Shown here: one piece after another, positions 10,454 to 18,448 of the stretch | How positions within the stretch are numbered: position 1 is the first letter of the stretch | Layout of the letters: each line of letters starts with the position of its first letter | Origin: Psychroserpens damuponensis | Lineage (GTDB): Bacteria > Bacteroidota > Bacteroidia > Flavobacteriales > Flavobacteriaceae | NCBI RefSeq assembly: GCF_000826655.1 | Contig: NZ_JXJO01000012.1 | Coordinates: 1-58,258 of the forward strand | Reading direction: 5' to 3' | Length of the DNA: 58,258 nt | Position numbers and translations under genes: made by a program | The notes under the pieces: generated by a model | Database searches by the model: none | Seen by the model: only the letters and a program-made list of their open reading frames with translations | What the model was told of the DNA's origin: nothing

Positions 10454-10560
10454 AAAACCACCTCGTCTTTGGTTTCTTTACTAAAACCAAATCCACTCCT
10501 CCTTGAAAATAAGGAGGAGAATTAAATAGAACCTTTATAAAAAAACGGTTCTAACTTAAA
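10454..10560 (+). repeat. 107-bp hairpin-rich direct repeat, copy 1
   Basis: This 107-bp segment recurs at 11026-11132 with one difference (GAACC versus GAGCC). It contains three stem-loops: TTTGGTTT/AAACCAAA, CTCCTCCTT/AAGGAGGAG, and AGAACC/GGTTCT. The base that differs lies in the last stem and changes an A-U pair to a G-U pair, so the hairpin survives in RNA. It starts 4 bp after the macroglobulin stop codon. With the next 49 bp it is bounded by AAACCACC (10455) and GGTGGTTT (10602-10609), an 8-bp inverted end pair, giving a MITE-like unit of about 155 bp. Confidence 0.9.
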
Positions 10561-10580
10561 TCTATAGATCTAAATTAATT

Positions 10581-10603
10581 CCTTCCCTTTTTTTTAGGGA
10601 AGG
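10581..10603. repeat. Inverted repeat at right end of repeat unit 1
   Basis: CCTTCCCT (10581-10588) pairs with AGGGAAGG (10596-10603) around a T-rich loop. It is directly followed by GGTGGTTT, which is complementary to the AAACCACC that begins copy 1. A GACGGAAGGG word follows near 10632-10641. From memory, unverified, similar words accompany DUF559 genes in other Bacteroidetes. Confidence 0.75.
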
Positions 10604-10667
10604 TGGTTTCAAACTCATTAAAGCGTTTGGAGACGGAAGGGTTAAAATAACTCTAAGTACAAAACAT

Positions 10668-11027
10668 ATGTCAAACATACATAACAGAAAATATTTAGAA
10701 CCATATAGAAAAGAACTCAGAAATAATGCAACCTCAGCAGAAGCAACATTATGGAATCACCTTCAGAGAAAACAACTAAATAATAGAAAATTTAGAAGGC
10801 AGCATAGTATTAAAAATTATATTGTTGACTTCTATTGTGCTTCGGAAAAATTAATTATTGAATTAGATGGAGCTGTTCATTTCGATTTTGCGACATCCAA
10901 TCAAGATAATGAACGAACTCAAAATTTAGAAGCTCTAGGTTTTAAATTAATAAGATTTGAAAATAAAATGGTTTTTGAAGATATTGATTTTGTGTTAAAA
11001 GAAATTGAAAAACAGTTTAAGGATTAA
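10668..11027 (+). CDS. DUF559 (Vsr-like PD-(D/E)XK) endonuclease-domain protein
   Basis: A 119-residue protein matching the DUF559 family in full length. These proteins share the Vsr/PD-(D/E)XK nuclease fold. Visible here are the N-terminal RKELRNNATSAEATLW and RRQHS stretches, a predicted metal-binding Asp54 in VDFYC, and the ELDG motif with Glu65 and Asp67 followed by His71. Its cellular role is not established. The gene lies between two near-identical 107-bp hairpin repeats, and its stop codon overlaps the first bases of copy 2. It separates two genes (macroglobulin and pbpC) that are commonly adjacent, so it looks like an inserted unit rather than a member of their pathway. One octamer site lies inside at 10840. 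Confidence 0.85.
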   Translation: MSNIHNRKYLEPYRKELRNNATSAEATLWNHLQRKQLNNRKFRRQHSIKNYIVDFYCASEKLIIELDGAVHFDFATSNQDNERTQNLEALGFKLIRFENKMVFEDIDFVLKEIEKQFKD

Positions 11028-11132
11028 AACCACCTCGTCTTTGGTTTCTTTACTAAAACCAAATCCACTCCTCCTTGAAAATAAGGAGGAGAATTAAATA
11101 GAGCCTTTATAAAAAAACGGTTCTAACTTAAA
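11026..11132 (+). repeat. 107-bp hairpin-rich direct repeat, copy 2
   Basis: Second copy of the repeat at 10454-10560, with one mismatch. It overlaps the last bases of the DUF559 stop codon and ends 15 bp before the start codon of the ABM-domain gene. It lacks the right-hand CCTTCCCT hairpin and GGTGGTTT end seen after copy 1, so it looks truncated. Any promoter for the ABM gene must lie in or upstream of this repeat. Confidence 0.9.
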
Positions 11133-11147
11133 AAACAGTATCGTATT

Positions 11148-11483
11148 ATGATTAAAAACAATAAGCCATATTACGCAGTAATTTTTACCTCAACACAAAC
11201 CAAAAATATCAAGGGTTATGCTGAAATGTCTACCCAAATGGAAAACTTAGCCAAACAACAAGAAGGATTTTTGGGTATTGAAAGCGCAAGAAACAATAGT
11301 TCGACTGCGATTAACGAAACAATTGGGATTACAGTTAGTTATTGGGAAAATCTAGAGTCGATAAAAAAATGGAAACAACAAACCAATCATTTAATTGCGC
11401 AACAAAAAGGACGAGATCATTGGTATAATTGGTATAAGGTTAGAATTTGCAAAGTAGAACGTGAGTATAAATTTGAAAAATAA
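11148..11483 (+). CDS. ABM-domain (antibiotic biosynthesis monooxygenase-like) protein
   Basis: A 111-residue soluble protein of the dimeric alpha/beta-barrel fold. The core reads like ABM-family proteins: an N-terminal strand (YYAVIFTS), the GFLGIES strand, and the SYWENLESIKKWKQQTNH helix that is typical of the group. ABM proteins include small monooxygenases and haem-degrading enzymes, but most bacterial copies have no proven reaction, and nothing here identifies a substrate. It starts 15 bp after repeat copy 2 and ends about 30 bp before pbpC, so it is probably co-transcribed with pbpC. The link may be positional only. Confidence 0.75.
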   Translation: MIKNNKPYYAVIFTSTQTKNIKGYAEMSTQMENLAKQQEGFLGIESARNNSSTAINETIGITVSYWENLESIKKWKQQTNHLIAQQKGRDHWYNWYKVRICKVEREYKFEK

Positions 11484-11513
11484 TCAAGAAATCCCCAAAT
11501 TGTGGGAAGTGCT

Positions 11514-13862
11514 ATGAAACTAGTAAACTACATTAAAAAACACAAAAAGAAATCTATCGTTTTGGCGATACTCCTTCTTGTGTACACATTTTGCCTTCCA
11601 CGTGATTTATTCAAAGACCCAACGGCAACTGTAATTACGAGTCAAACTAATGAATTATTAGGTGCACAAATCGCAGCTGATGGTCAATGGCGATTTCCGC
11701 ATAATGATAGTATTCCAGAGAAATTTAAAATCTGTATTGTACAGTTTGAAGATGAGTATTTTTATGACCATCCTGGTTTTAATCCTATTTCAATTTTCAA
11801 AGCTCTAAGGGATAATATCAGTTCTGGAAAAGTAAAACGTGGTGGTAGCACATTAACACAACAAGTGATTAGATTATCTAGAAAAGGTCAATCAAGAACT
11901 TATCTAGAAAAACTAAAAGAAATTATTCTAGCCACACGTTTAGAACTAAGGGATTCTAAACAAGAAATTCTAGCTTATTACAGTAGCAACGCACCTTTTG
12001 GAGGTAATGTTGTTGGTTTAGATGCTGCATCTTGGCGTTATTTTAATAGAGGTGCACATCAATTATCTTGGGCAGAAAGTGCCACTTTAGCGGTTTTACC
12101 CAATGCACCAAGTCTTATTTATCCAGGAAAAAACCAAAAACGACTCTTAGAAAAGCGCGATAGATTGCTAGCTAAACTCGTAGAAAATGAAATTATAGAC
12201 AGCTTAACGTATCAATTATCCATTTCCGAAGAACTACCTCAAAAACCCTACGCGTTACCGCAAATCGCACCTCATTTATTACAAAAAGTAGCGACAACTA
12301 ATCGTGGAGAGCGCATGCAAACAACCATTGACGGTGATCTTCAAGAACGCATTAATTTTATTGTAAAAAACCAATACAATATTTTAAAACAGAATGAAAT
12401 TCATAACGCTGCGGTTTTAGTTTTAGATGTGCATACGCGTAAAGTTTTGGCCTACGTTGGCAATACACCTACCGATAGAAAACATCAAAAAGATGTAGAT
12501 ATTATTGATAAGCCACGAAGTACTGGTAGTATTTTAAAACCTTTTTTATATACAGCCATGTTGGATGCTGGAGATTTATTACCCAATACTTTGGTGACAG
12601 ATGTGCCAAGTCAGTTTGGGAGTTATAACCCAGAGAATTTTAACAAACAATATGATGGTGTTGTGCCTGCAAGTCGCGCTTTGTCTCGTTCACTAAATGT
12701 TCCTGCGGTACGAATGCTTCAAGATTTTGGATTGGATCGTTTTCATCAATACCTCAAACAATTACAACTCAAAGATTTAAAATATAATGCCAATCATTAC
12801 GGATTATCACTCATACTTGGAGGCGCAGAAAGCAATCTTTGGGACTTATGCAAAAGTTACGCATCTATGTCGTCAACGCTTAATCACTTTTCTGAAACGT
12901 CGAGTGAATATTACACCAATGAGTTTGTAGAGCCTACGTTTTTTGCTTCGGAAATTGTAAACTTTGGAGATAGGTCTGCTGAAAAATCACTGTTTGATGC
13001 TGCATCCATATACCTTACTTATGAAAGTTTAAAGAAAGTAAACAGACCTCAAGGCGATGAAAGTTGGGAGTTTTTTGATGATTCTAAACAAATTGCTTGG
13101 AAAACAGGTACCAGCTTTGGGTTTCGCGATGCTTGGGCAATTGGCACAACAAAAGATTATGTGGTTGGCGTTTGGGTTGGTAACGCAGATGGTGAAGGTC
13201 GTCCAGGATTGGTAGGTGTACAAACTGCAGCTCCAATTTTATTTGATGTGTTTGATGTGTTGCCAAATAGTGACTGGTTTGCAAAGCCTTATGATGAAAT
13301 GCAAGAGGTAACCATTTGCTCAAAAAGCGGACATCGAGCATCAACTAATTGCGATATAACAGAGCAAAACTTTATTCAAAATAGCGGATTGAAAACAGCT
13401 CCTTGTCCTTACCATATTTTAGCGCATGTTGATAAAAATGAGACCTACCAAGTGAATTCTTCATGTGAGAATTTGAGTGATATTGTTCATAAATCTTGGT
13501 TTGTATTATCGCCTTTAAAAGCGCATTATTATAAAAGTAAAAATCCGTTTTATAAGCCCTTACCTAAATTGCGTTTGGATTGTATGGGTGAACATCAAGC
13601 ATCAATAGATTTTATTTACCCTAAGGAGAATAACTCTATATTCCTTCCGAAAGATTTCGATGGCGAAACCAATGAGCTCATATTAAAAATTGCGCACTCC
13701 AAACCAGCATCAAATGTGTATTGGTATCTTGATGAAACTTATGTTGGTACAACGCGAGATATTCATGAACTGGCAATTCTTCCGAAGAAAGGCAACCACA
13801 CCATAACCGTTGTTGATGAATTTGGAAATGAGGTAAAACGTTTGATTTCTATTTCAGAATAA
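11514..13862 (+). CDS. pbpC: Penicillin-binding protein 1C
   Basis: A 782-residue bifunctional peptidoglycan synthase. After one N-terminal membrane segment comes a GT51 transglycosylase domain with EDEYFYDHPG, the catalytic Glu region, and RGGSTLTQQ. The transpeptidase domain follows, with SxxK at Ser339-Lys342 (SILK), SLN, and KTGTSFGFRDAW. The last 140 residues form the BiPBP_C Ig-like domain typical of PBP1C. The protein is anchored in the inner membrane and acts in the periplasm. The ATG at 11514 is preferred over an in-frame GTG at 11502 because it directly precedes the basic MKLVNYIKKHKKK signal-anchor. Pairing with a macroglobulin gene is well known for PBP1C and suggests repair of the wall after protease attack. 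Octamer sites lie inside at 12224, 12946 and 13780. Confidence 0.93.
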   Translation: MKLVNYIKKHKKKSIVLAILLLVYTFCLPRDLFKDPTATVITSQTNELLGAQIAADGQWRFPHNDSIPEKFKICIVQFEDEYFYDHPGFNPISIFKALRDNISSGKVKRGGSTLTQQVIRLSRKGQSRTYLEKLKEIILATRLELRDSKQEILAYYSSNAPFGGNVVGLDAASWRYFNRGAHQLSWAESATLAVLPNAPSLIYPGKNQKRLLEKRDRLLAKLVENEIIDSLTYQLSISEELPQKPYALPQIAPHLLQKVATTNRGERMQTTIDGDLQERINFIVKNQYNILKQNEIHNAAVLVLDVHTRKVLAYVGNTPTDRKHQKDVDIIDKPRSTGSILKPFLYTAMLDAGDLLPNTLVTDVPSQFGSYNPENFNKQYDGVVPASRALSRSLNVPAVRMLQDFGLDRFHQYLKQLQLKDLKYNANHYGLSLILGGAESNLWDLCKSYASMSSTLNHFSETSSEYYTNEFVEPTFFASEIVNFGDRSAEKSLFDAASIYLTYESLKKVNRPQGDESWEFFDDSKQIAWKTGTSFGFRDAWAIGTTKDYVVGVWVGNADGEGRPGLVGVQTAAPILFDVFDVLPNSDWFAKPYDEMQEVTICSKSGHRASTNCDITEQNFIQNSGLKTAPCPYHILAHVDKNETYQVNSSCENLSDIVHKSWFVLSPLKAHYYKSKNPFYKPLPKLRLDCMGEHQASIDFIYPKENNSIFLPKDFDGETNELILKIAHSKPASNVYWYLDETYVGTTRDIHELAILPKKGNHTITVVDEFGNEVKRLISISE

Positions 13863-13881
13863 AAAACCTCATATAAATTAT

Positions 13882-13889
13882 TACCTTTG
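13882..13889 (+). promoter_or_regulatory. Candidate Bacteroidetes -7 box
   Basis: TACCTTTG followed by C matches TAnnTTTGY and lies 27 nt before the start of the four-helix membrane protein gene, directly after the pbpC stop. A -33 TTG is not evident. Confidence 0.5.
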
Positions 13890-13916
13890 CCTTTATAATT
13901 TTTAAAATCATAAACA

Positions 13917-14351
13917 ATGTACGATGTAATTAAGATGATTCACTCTTATTGGGCTTACCTAGTAGTAATTATGCTAGTTGTAGCCACTTTTAATGCGCTA
14001 ATTAAGTTTTTTGGTAACAAAGAATTTCACGCTGTAGATTTTAGAATTTCTTTATTTACCTTAATTGTAATGCACATTCAATTATTAATTGGTTTGATAT
14101 TATACTTTACATCTCCTTTTGGGTTAAAAAATATAACTAATAATGGCATGGGTGGTTTAGATTCTTTTTCTAGACTTTTAGCTGTAGAGCATCCTTTTGT
14201 AGGTATACTTGCGGTTACGTTTATTACCATTGGTTATTCAAAACATAAAAAGAAACTGACATCTAAACCAAAATTTAAAATGTTAGCTATCTTTTATACG
14301 TTAGGGTTTCTTCTAGTATTATCTAGAATTCCTTGGTCAAATTGGTTTTAA
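13917..14351 (+). CDS. Conserved four-helix membrane protein
   Basis: A 144-residue integral membrane protein with four hydrophobic helices (about residues 12-30, 45-67, 92-110 and 120-138). His9, His38, His53 and His92 lie in or near membrane segments, which would suit haem binding, and close relatives in flavobacteria are often labelled cytochrome b-like. There is no direct evidence for haem here, so the function is open. It has its own -7 box and its own terminator, so it is most likely monocistronic. Confidence 0.65.
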   Translation: MYDVIKMIHSYWAYLVVIMLVVATFNALIKFFGNKEFHAVDFRISLFTLIVMHIQLLIGLILYFTSPFGLKNITNNGMGGLDSFSRLLAVEHPFVGILAVTFITIGYSKHKKKLTSKPKFKMLAIFYTLGFLLVLSRIPWSNWF

Positions 14352-14368
14352 GGTATTCTACAAAAATA

Positions 14369-14403
14369 AAAAATGCGCTATTAGTTAATAGCGCATTTTT
14401 TAT
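14369..14403. terminator. Bidirectional intrinsic terminator
   Basis: TGCGCTATTA and TAATAGCGCA form a near-continuous palindrome (14374-14395) with A- and T-runs on either side. It lies between the plus-strand membrane protein gene and the minus-strand EEP nuclease gene. Confidence 0.9.
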
Positions 14404-14420
14404 ATCATTAAGTGAGAGCT

Positions 14421-15491
14421 TTACTCTACCACCTCTTTTATTAAGTGAACATATACTGGAAAGTGATCACTAAACCCATCTGAAAAACCACCATCGGCAA
14501 AGCTTCTAAATGGATAACCTTTCCAGCGACCTCTTTTGTTAGTTAAGTATTGTTTATTGTGTATACCTGCTCTATAAAATCTAAACGAAGAATAGTCATC
14601 TTTTTTGATTAGTTCTTTAGTAAACATGATTTGATCAAATAAACTCCAAGCATCTCTATAGGCAGTAGTTCCTAAACCTTTTTTAGTAAACATGTTTTCA
14701 TAAGGATTATAAATATCCTTTAGTTCAACATCTTCTTTATTATTTTTAGCGTTTAAAACACCTTTAACACTTTCATTTGTTGGATCATCATTTAAATCTC
14801 CCATAATAAAAATCTTAGCATAAGGATCTTTTACCATTAAAGAATCTTTAAGGTACTTGCTCACGCCAGCTGCAGCAACACGATTTGGTCTACTACGTGC
14901 TTCACCACCACTTCTTGATGGCCAGTGATTAACTATCACATGAATAAGATCACCATCTAACTCACCACTTACTAATAGTTGATCTCTAGTATGCTTACGT
15001 TTTCTCGTTTTATTATCGTAGATTTTAACCTCATATGAGCCATGACTAATTGGTTTAAACAGTGATTTTTGATATAATAATGCAACATCTATACCTCTAG
15101 CATCTGGAGATTCGTAATGAATAATACCGTAATCTTTAGCAAGGAGAAGCGGGTCATTAACAACATCAACTAATACTTGTCTGTTTTCAACTTCACAAAC
15201 ACCAATAACGGCTGGAGTATTACCTGTCACATCTGCACCAATATCTGCAATAACGCGTGCCATATTTTTTACTTTTTTGACATAAACCTCTTCTCTGTTA
15301 GCTTTCATTTCCATAATTGGACTAGCTTCATCAAACTTGGTTGTGTCATTAATAGTATCAAATAAATTCTCTAGGTTGTAAAAGGCAACTGTGTGAATTT
15401 TAAAGCGTTTCTCCTTTTTTTCCTCTTGGGAAAAACCACTAAACGTGATTAAAAAACAAAAAATTGCAAATGGAAAATGTATTAGTTTCAT
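14421..15491 (-). CDS. Secreted endonuclease/exonuclease/phosphatase (EEP) family protein
   Basis: A 356-residue enzyme with a cleavable signal peptide (hydrophobic core 5-20, then FSQEEKK). It shows the ordered EEP/DNase-I-fold motifs: FYNLENLFD, VCEVENR (metal-binding Glu), NHWPSRSGG (catalytic His), GDLNDDP (Asp/Asn), and the final SDHFPVYV (His). EEP enzymes cut phosphodiester or phosphomonoester bonds in nucleic acids, sphingomyelin or inositol phosphates. The substrate is not decided by sequence. Export to the periplasm or surface, and divergence from a TonB receptor plus a DUF5689 lipoprotein, suggest scavenging of nucleic acid or organic phosphate. Its 139-bp upstream region is shared with the receptor gene. 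Confidence 0.88.
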   Translation of the reverse strand: MKLIHFPFAIFCFLITFSGFSQEEKKEKRFKIHTVAFYNLENLFDTINDTTKFDEASPIMEMKANREEVYVKKVKNMARVIADIGADVTGNTPAVIGVCEVENRQVLVDVVNDPLLLAKDYGIIHYESPDARGIDVALLYQKSLFKPISHGSYEVKIYDNKTRKRKHTRDQLLVSGELDGDLIHVIVNHWPSRSGGEARSRPNRVAAAGVSKYLKDSLMVKDPYAKIFIMGDLNDDPTNESVKGVLNAKNNKEDVELKDIYNPYENMFTKKGLGTTAYRDAWSLFDQIMFTKELIKKDDYSSFRFYRAGIHNKQYLTNKRGRWKGYPFRSFADGGFSDGFSDHFPVYVHLIKEVVE

Positions 15492-15564
15492 AGTATGTAT
15501 ATTATTTTAACATTATGATATTAGCAAATGTTGCGCCAAAAGTATGTATTTATTATAAATAATG

Positions 15565-15572
15565 TAAATTTG
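15565..15572 (+). promoter_or_regulatory. Candidate Bacteroidetes -7 box for the TonB receptor
   Basis: TAAATTTG followed by C matches TAnnTTTGY, 58 nt before the receptor start. It lies in the 139-bp region shared with the divergent EEP gene. A well-spaced TTG at -33 is not seen. Confidence 0.45.
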
Positions 15573-15630
15573 CAAGCTTTTAAATCTTAAAATTTAGTTA
15601 AGCAAGATCTATTAATCATTAAAATAAGGT

Positions 15631-18411
15631 ATGAAGAAAAGTTTTTTTATTTTATTATTCGGAATTTTCACTGTGCTTACATCGTTTGGACAAGACACTA
15701 TTGTAAAGGGTAGTGTACTAGATGGTGTTACTGGTGAACCTATTCCTGATGTAACTATTACAATTGAAGAAACCGGTCAAGTTGTAAAAACCGATGTTAA
15801 AGGTGAGTTTCAATATCCTGGCATTGTCCCATTGGGAGAACAAGTATTAAAAATTGAGAAAGACGGTTATGTAACTAAACGTTATCCAATTGTTGTCAAC
15901 GAAGGTAAAACAGTTGATATAAGTGGAATGACATTGAGTATTGATGTGTCTGACTCTGTTGATTTATTTACAATTTCATTAACAGACGATGAATTAAATG
16001 ATGATACTAGTGCTTCAGATAATATTTCTGGGTTACTGCAATCTTCACAAGATATTTTTCAACGTACTGCTGCGTTTGAATTTAGTTCTTCTTTCTTTAG
16101 AGTTAGAGGTTTAGATTCTGATAACGGTTCTGTTTTAATTAACGGAATTGAAATGAACAAAATCTATAATGGTAGACCTCAATGGAGTAATTGGGGAGGA
16201 CTTAATGATGTCATGCGTAACCAAGAGTTGACTTCAGGGTTAACACCTTCAGCGTATAACTTTGGAGGTATTTTAGGAACCTCTAACATTAACACTAGAG
16301 CTACTGCTTATAGACAAGGAGGTCGAGTAACGTATTCGTCTTCAAATAGAAGTTATACTAATCGTGTCATGGCTAGTTATTCTTCAGGTTTAGTTGAGGG
16401 AGGTTGGGCTTATAGCTTTTCTTTAGGAAGACGTTGGGGAAATGAAGGTTTTCAAGATGCGTCTTTATATGATGCTAATTCATTTTTTGCTTCCGTAGAG
16501 AAAAAAATAAATGATAAGCATAGTATTAACTTTACTACAATTTATGCGCCAAATAGAAGAGGGAAATCTTCTCCTAATACTCAAGAAGTTTACGATTTAA
16601 AAGGTATTAAATACAACGAATATTGGGGTTATTTAGATGGTGAGAAACGAAATTCTCGTATTAAAGAAGTTGAAGAGCCAATTTTAATGTTAAACCATTA
16701 TTGGGATATTAGCAGTAAAACTTCTTTAAATACAAATGTTGGTTATCAATTTGGTAAATTAGGAAATAGTCGAATAGATAATTCTGGTGGTGGAAACCCT
16801 AGTCCTGCGTATTACCAAGATTTACCTAGTTATTTTTTAGCCGATGATGATGGTCCTGATAATGCTGGAGCTTATATAGCCGAGCAGAACTTCATAAACG
16901 ATGGTCAACTTGATTGGGAACGTATTTTAGATGCAAACCTTACAAATAATGACCCAACTAATGGTGGAGCAAGACCTGCTGCATATGTTTTATATGAAGA
17001 CAGAAGTGATGATAAACAATTAACCATAAATTCAATTTTGAGCTCAGAGATTAATGAGAATATCTTATTAAATGCCTCTGTTAACTATAAACGATTAAAA
17101 TCAGAAAATTTTGGTGAGATTATTGATTTACTAGGATCTAATGTTGGTGCATTAAATGTCGATGCTTTTGACGGTTTCCAATTTGACGCTCAAAATCCTG
17201 ACCGTATCGTAGGTGAAGGTGATAAATTTAGATATAACTATAATTTATTTGCAAATGTAATTTCTGGTTATGCTCAAGGTCAATTTAAATATAATAAAGT
17301 AGATTTTTATGTATCTGCAAGTGTTACAAACACAACTTACCAAAGAGAAGGCTTATGGGAACACAGTAGATTTGCTGGTGATCAGTCTTTAGGTAAAGGA
17401 GATGAATTATCTTTTACAGGGATTGGAGCTAAAGGAGGATTTACTTATAAAATTACAGGTAAGCATTTATTAGATGTTAATGCTGGTTATATCACAAGAG
17501 CTCCTTCATTGCGAAACACCTATTCTAACTCAAGAGAGAATAGTAGCGTAGTAAGAGGTATTACTGAAGAAAAAGTGAGCTCTTTTGATGCAAGTTATAT
17601 TTTTAGATCTCCAATTGTAAAAGCTAAACTTACAGGATACTATTCTAAAATTGCAGATGCTAATGAAGTAGGATTTTATTATGCAGATGGTTTAAGTGGT
17701 TTTGATATTGAAGACAATGACACTTCGGCATTTGTACAAGAAGTGTTACAAGGGATAGATAAAAAGCATATTGGAGTAGAATTTGGTATTGAAGCGCAAG
17801 TTACACCAACTATTAAATTAAAAGGAGCAGCTTCTTTAGGTCAATATACTTATGATAATAATCCTGATTTATACTTAACGTCTGCTAGTTTTACATCAGA
17901 AGATGGTGCAATTTCTTATGGAGAAGCTAACTTAAAAGATTATAAAATTGCAGGAGGTCCTCAACGTGCCGCTTCAATTGGTTTTGAGTATCGCGATCCT
18001 GACTACTGGTGGTTTGGAGCAACAGCAAACTTTTTCTCTAATGCTTACGTAGATATTAATCCACTAACGAGAACAGAGAACTTCTACTTAGATGCTGATG
18101 GATTACCATTTAATGATTATGATGAAAACATCGCTAATGAGTTATTAAAACAAGAAGAATTTGATGATTATATGGTTGTTAATCTTGTAGGTGGAAAATC
18201 TTGGAAAATAGGTGAATACTATGTTGGATTTTTTGCAAGTGTTGGAAACTTATTAGACAAACAATACAAAACTGGTGGTTTTGAGCAAGGTAGAAATGCC
18301 AATTACAGAGAATTAAGAGATGATAGTACCAATCCTAAACGTGTGTTTGGACCTAAATATTGGTATGGACGTGGTACAAATTACTTTGTAAATGTGTATT
18401 TTAGATTTTAA
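15631..18411 (+). CDS. TonB-dependent receptor with CarboxypepD_reg domain
   Basis: A 926-residue outer-membrane active transporter. Signal peptide 1-20, then a CarboxypepD_reg-like Ig domain (about 22-105, GSVLDGVTGEPIPDV), a plug domain (about 120-240, FRVRGLDSDNGSVLINGIEM) and a long beta-barrel ending in the aromatic NYFVNVYFRF. The energy is taken from the TonB-ExbBD complex. The ligand is not predictable from sequence. It is not followed by a SusD-type protein. Instead its stop overlaps the region just before a DUF5689 lipoprotein gene. Together with the divergent secreted EEP enzyme this could be a scavenging locus in which the enzyme releases a product the receptor imports. Confidence 0.92.
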   Translation: MKKSFFILLFGIFTVLTSFGQDTIVKGSVLDGVTGEPIPDVTITIEETGQVVKTDVKGEFQYPGIVPLGEQVLKIEKDGYVTKRYPIVVNEGKTVDISGMTLSIDVSDSVDLFTISLTDDELNDDTSASDNISGLLQSSQDIFQRTAAFEFSSSFFRVRGLDSDNGSVLINGIEMNKIYNGRPQWSNWGGLNDVMRNQELTSGLTPSAYNFGGILGTSNINTRATAYRQGGRVTYSSSNRSYTNRVMASYSSGLVEGGWAYSFSLGRRWGNEGFQDASLYDANSFFASVEKKINDKHSINFTTIYAPNRRGKSSPNTQEVYDLKGIKYNEYWGYLDGEKRNSRIKEVEEPILMLNHYWDISSKTSLNTNVGYQFGKLGNSRIDNSGGGNPSPAYYQDLPSYFLADDDGPDNAGAYIAEQNFINDGQLDWERILDANLTNNDPTNGGARPAAYVLYEDRSDDKQLTINSILSSEINENILLNASVNYKRLKSENFGEIIDLLGSNVGALNVDAFDGFQFDAQNPDRIVGEGDKFRYNYNLFANVISGYAQGQFKYNKVDFYVSASVTNTTYQREGLWEHSRFAGDQSLGKGDELSFTGIGAKGGFTYKITGKHLLDVNAGYITRAPSLRNTYSNSRENSSVVRGITEEKVSSFDASYIFRSPIVKAKLTGYYSKIADANEVGFYYADGLSGFDIEDNDTSAFVQEVLQGIDKKHIGVEFGIEAQVTPTIKLKGAASLGQYTYDNNPDLYLTSASFTSEDGAISYGEANLKDYKIAGGPQRAASIGFEYRDPDYWWFGATANFFSNAYVDINPLTRTENFYLDADGLPFNDYDENIANELLKQEEFDDYMVVNLVGGKSWKIGEYYVGFFASVGNLLDKQYKTGGFEQGRNANYRELRDDSTNPKRVFGPKYWYGRGTNYFVNVYFRF

Positions 18412-18448
18412 AAAAAAAATAATTATGAAAAAAATAATATTAACACTT

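Noticed and set aside
11502-11513. GTG start for pbpC
   Set aside because: ATG at 11514 directly precedes the basic signal-anchor. The extra four residues add nothing.
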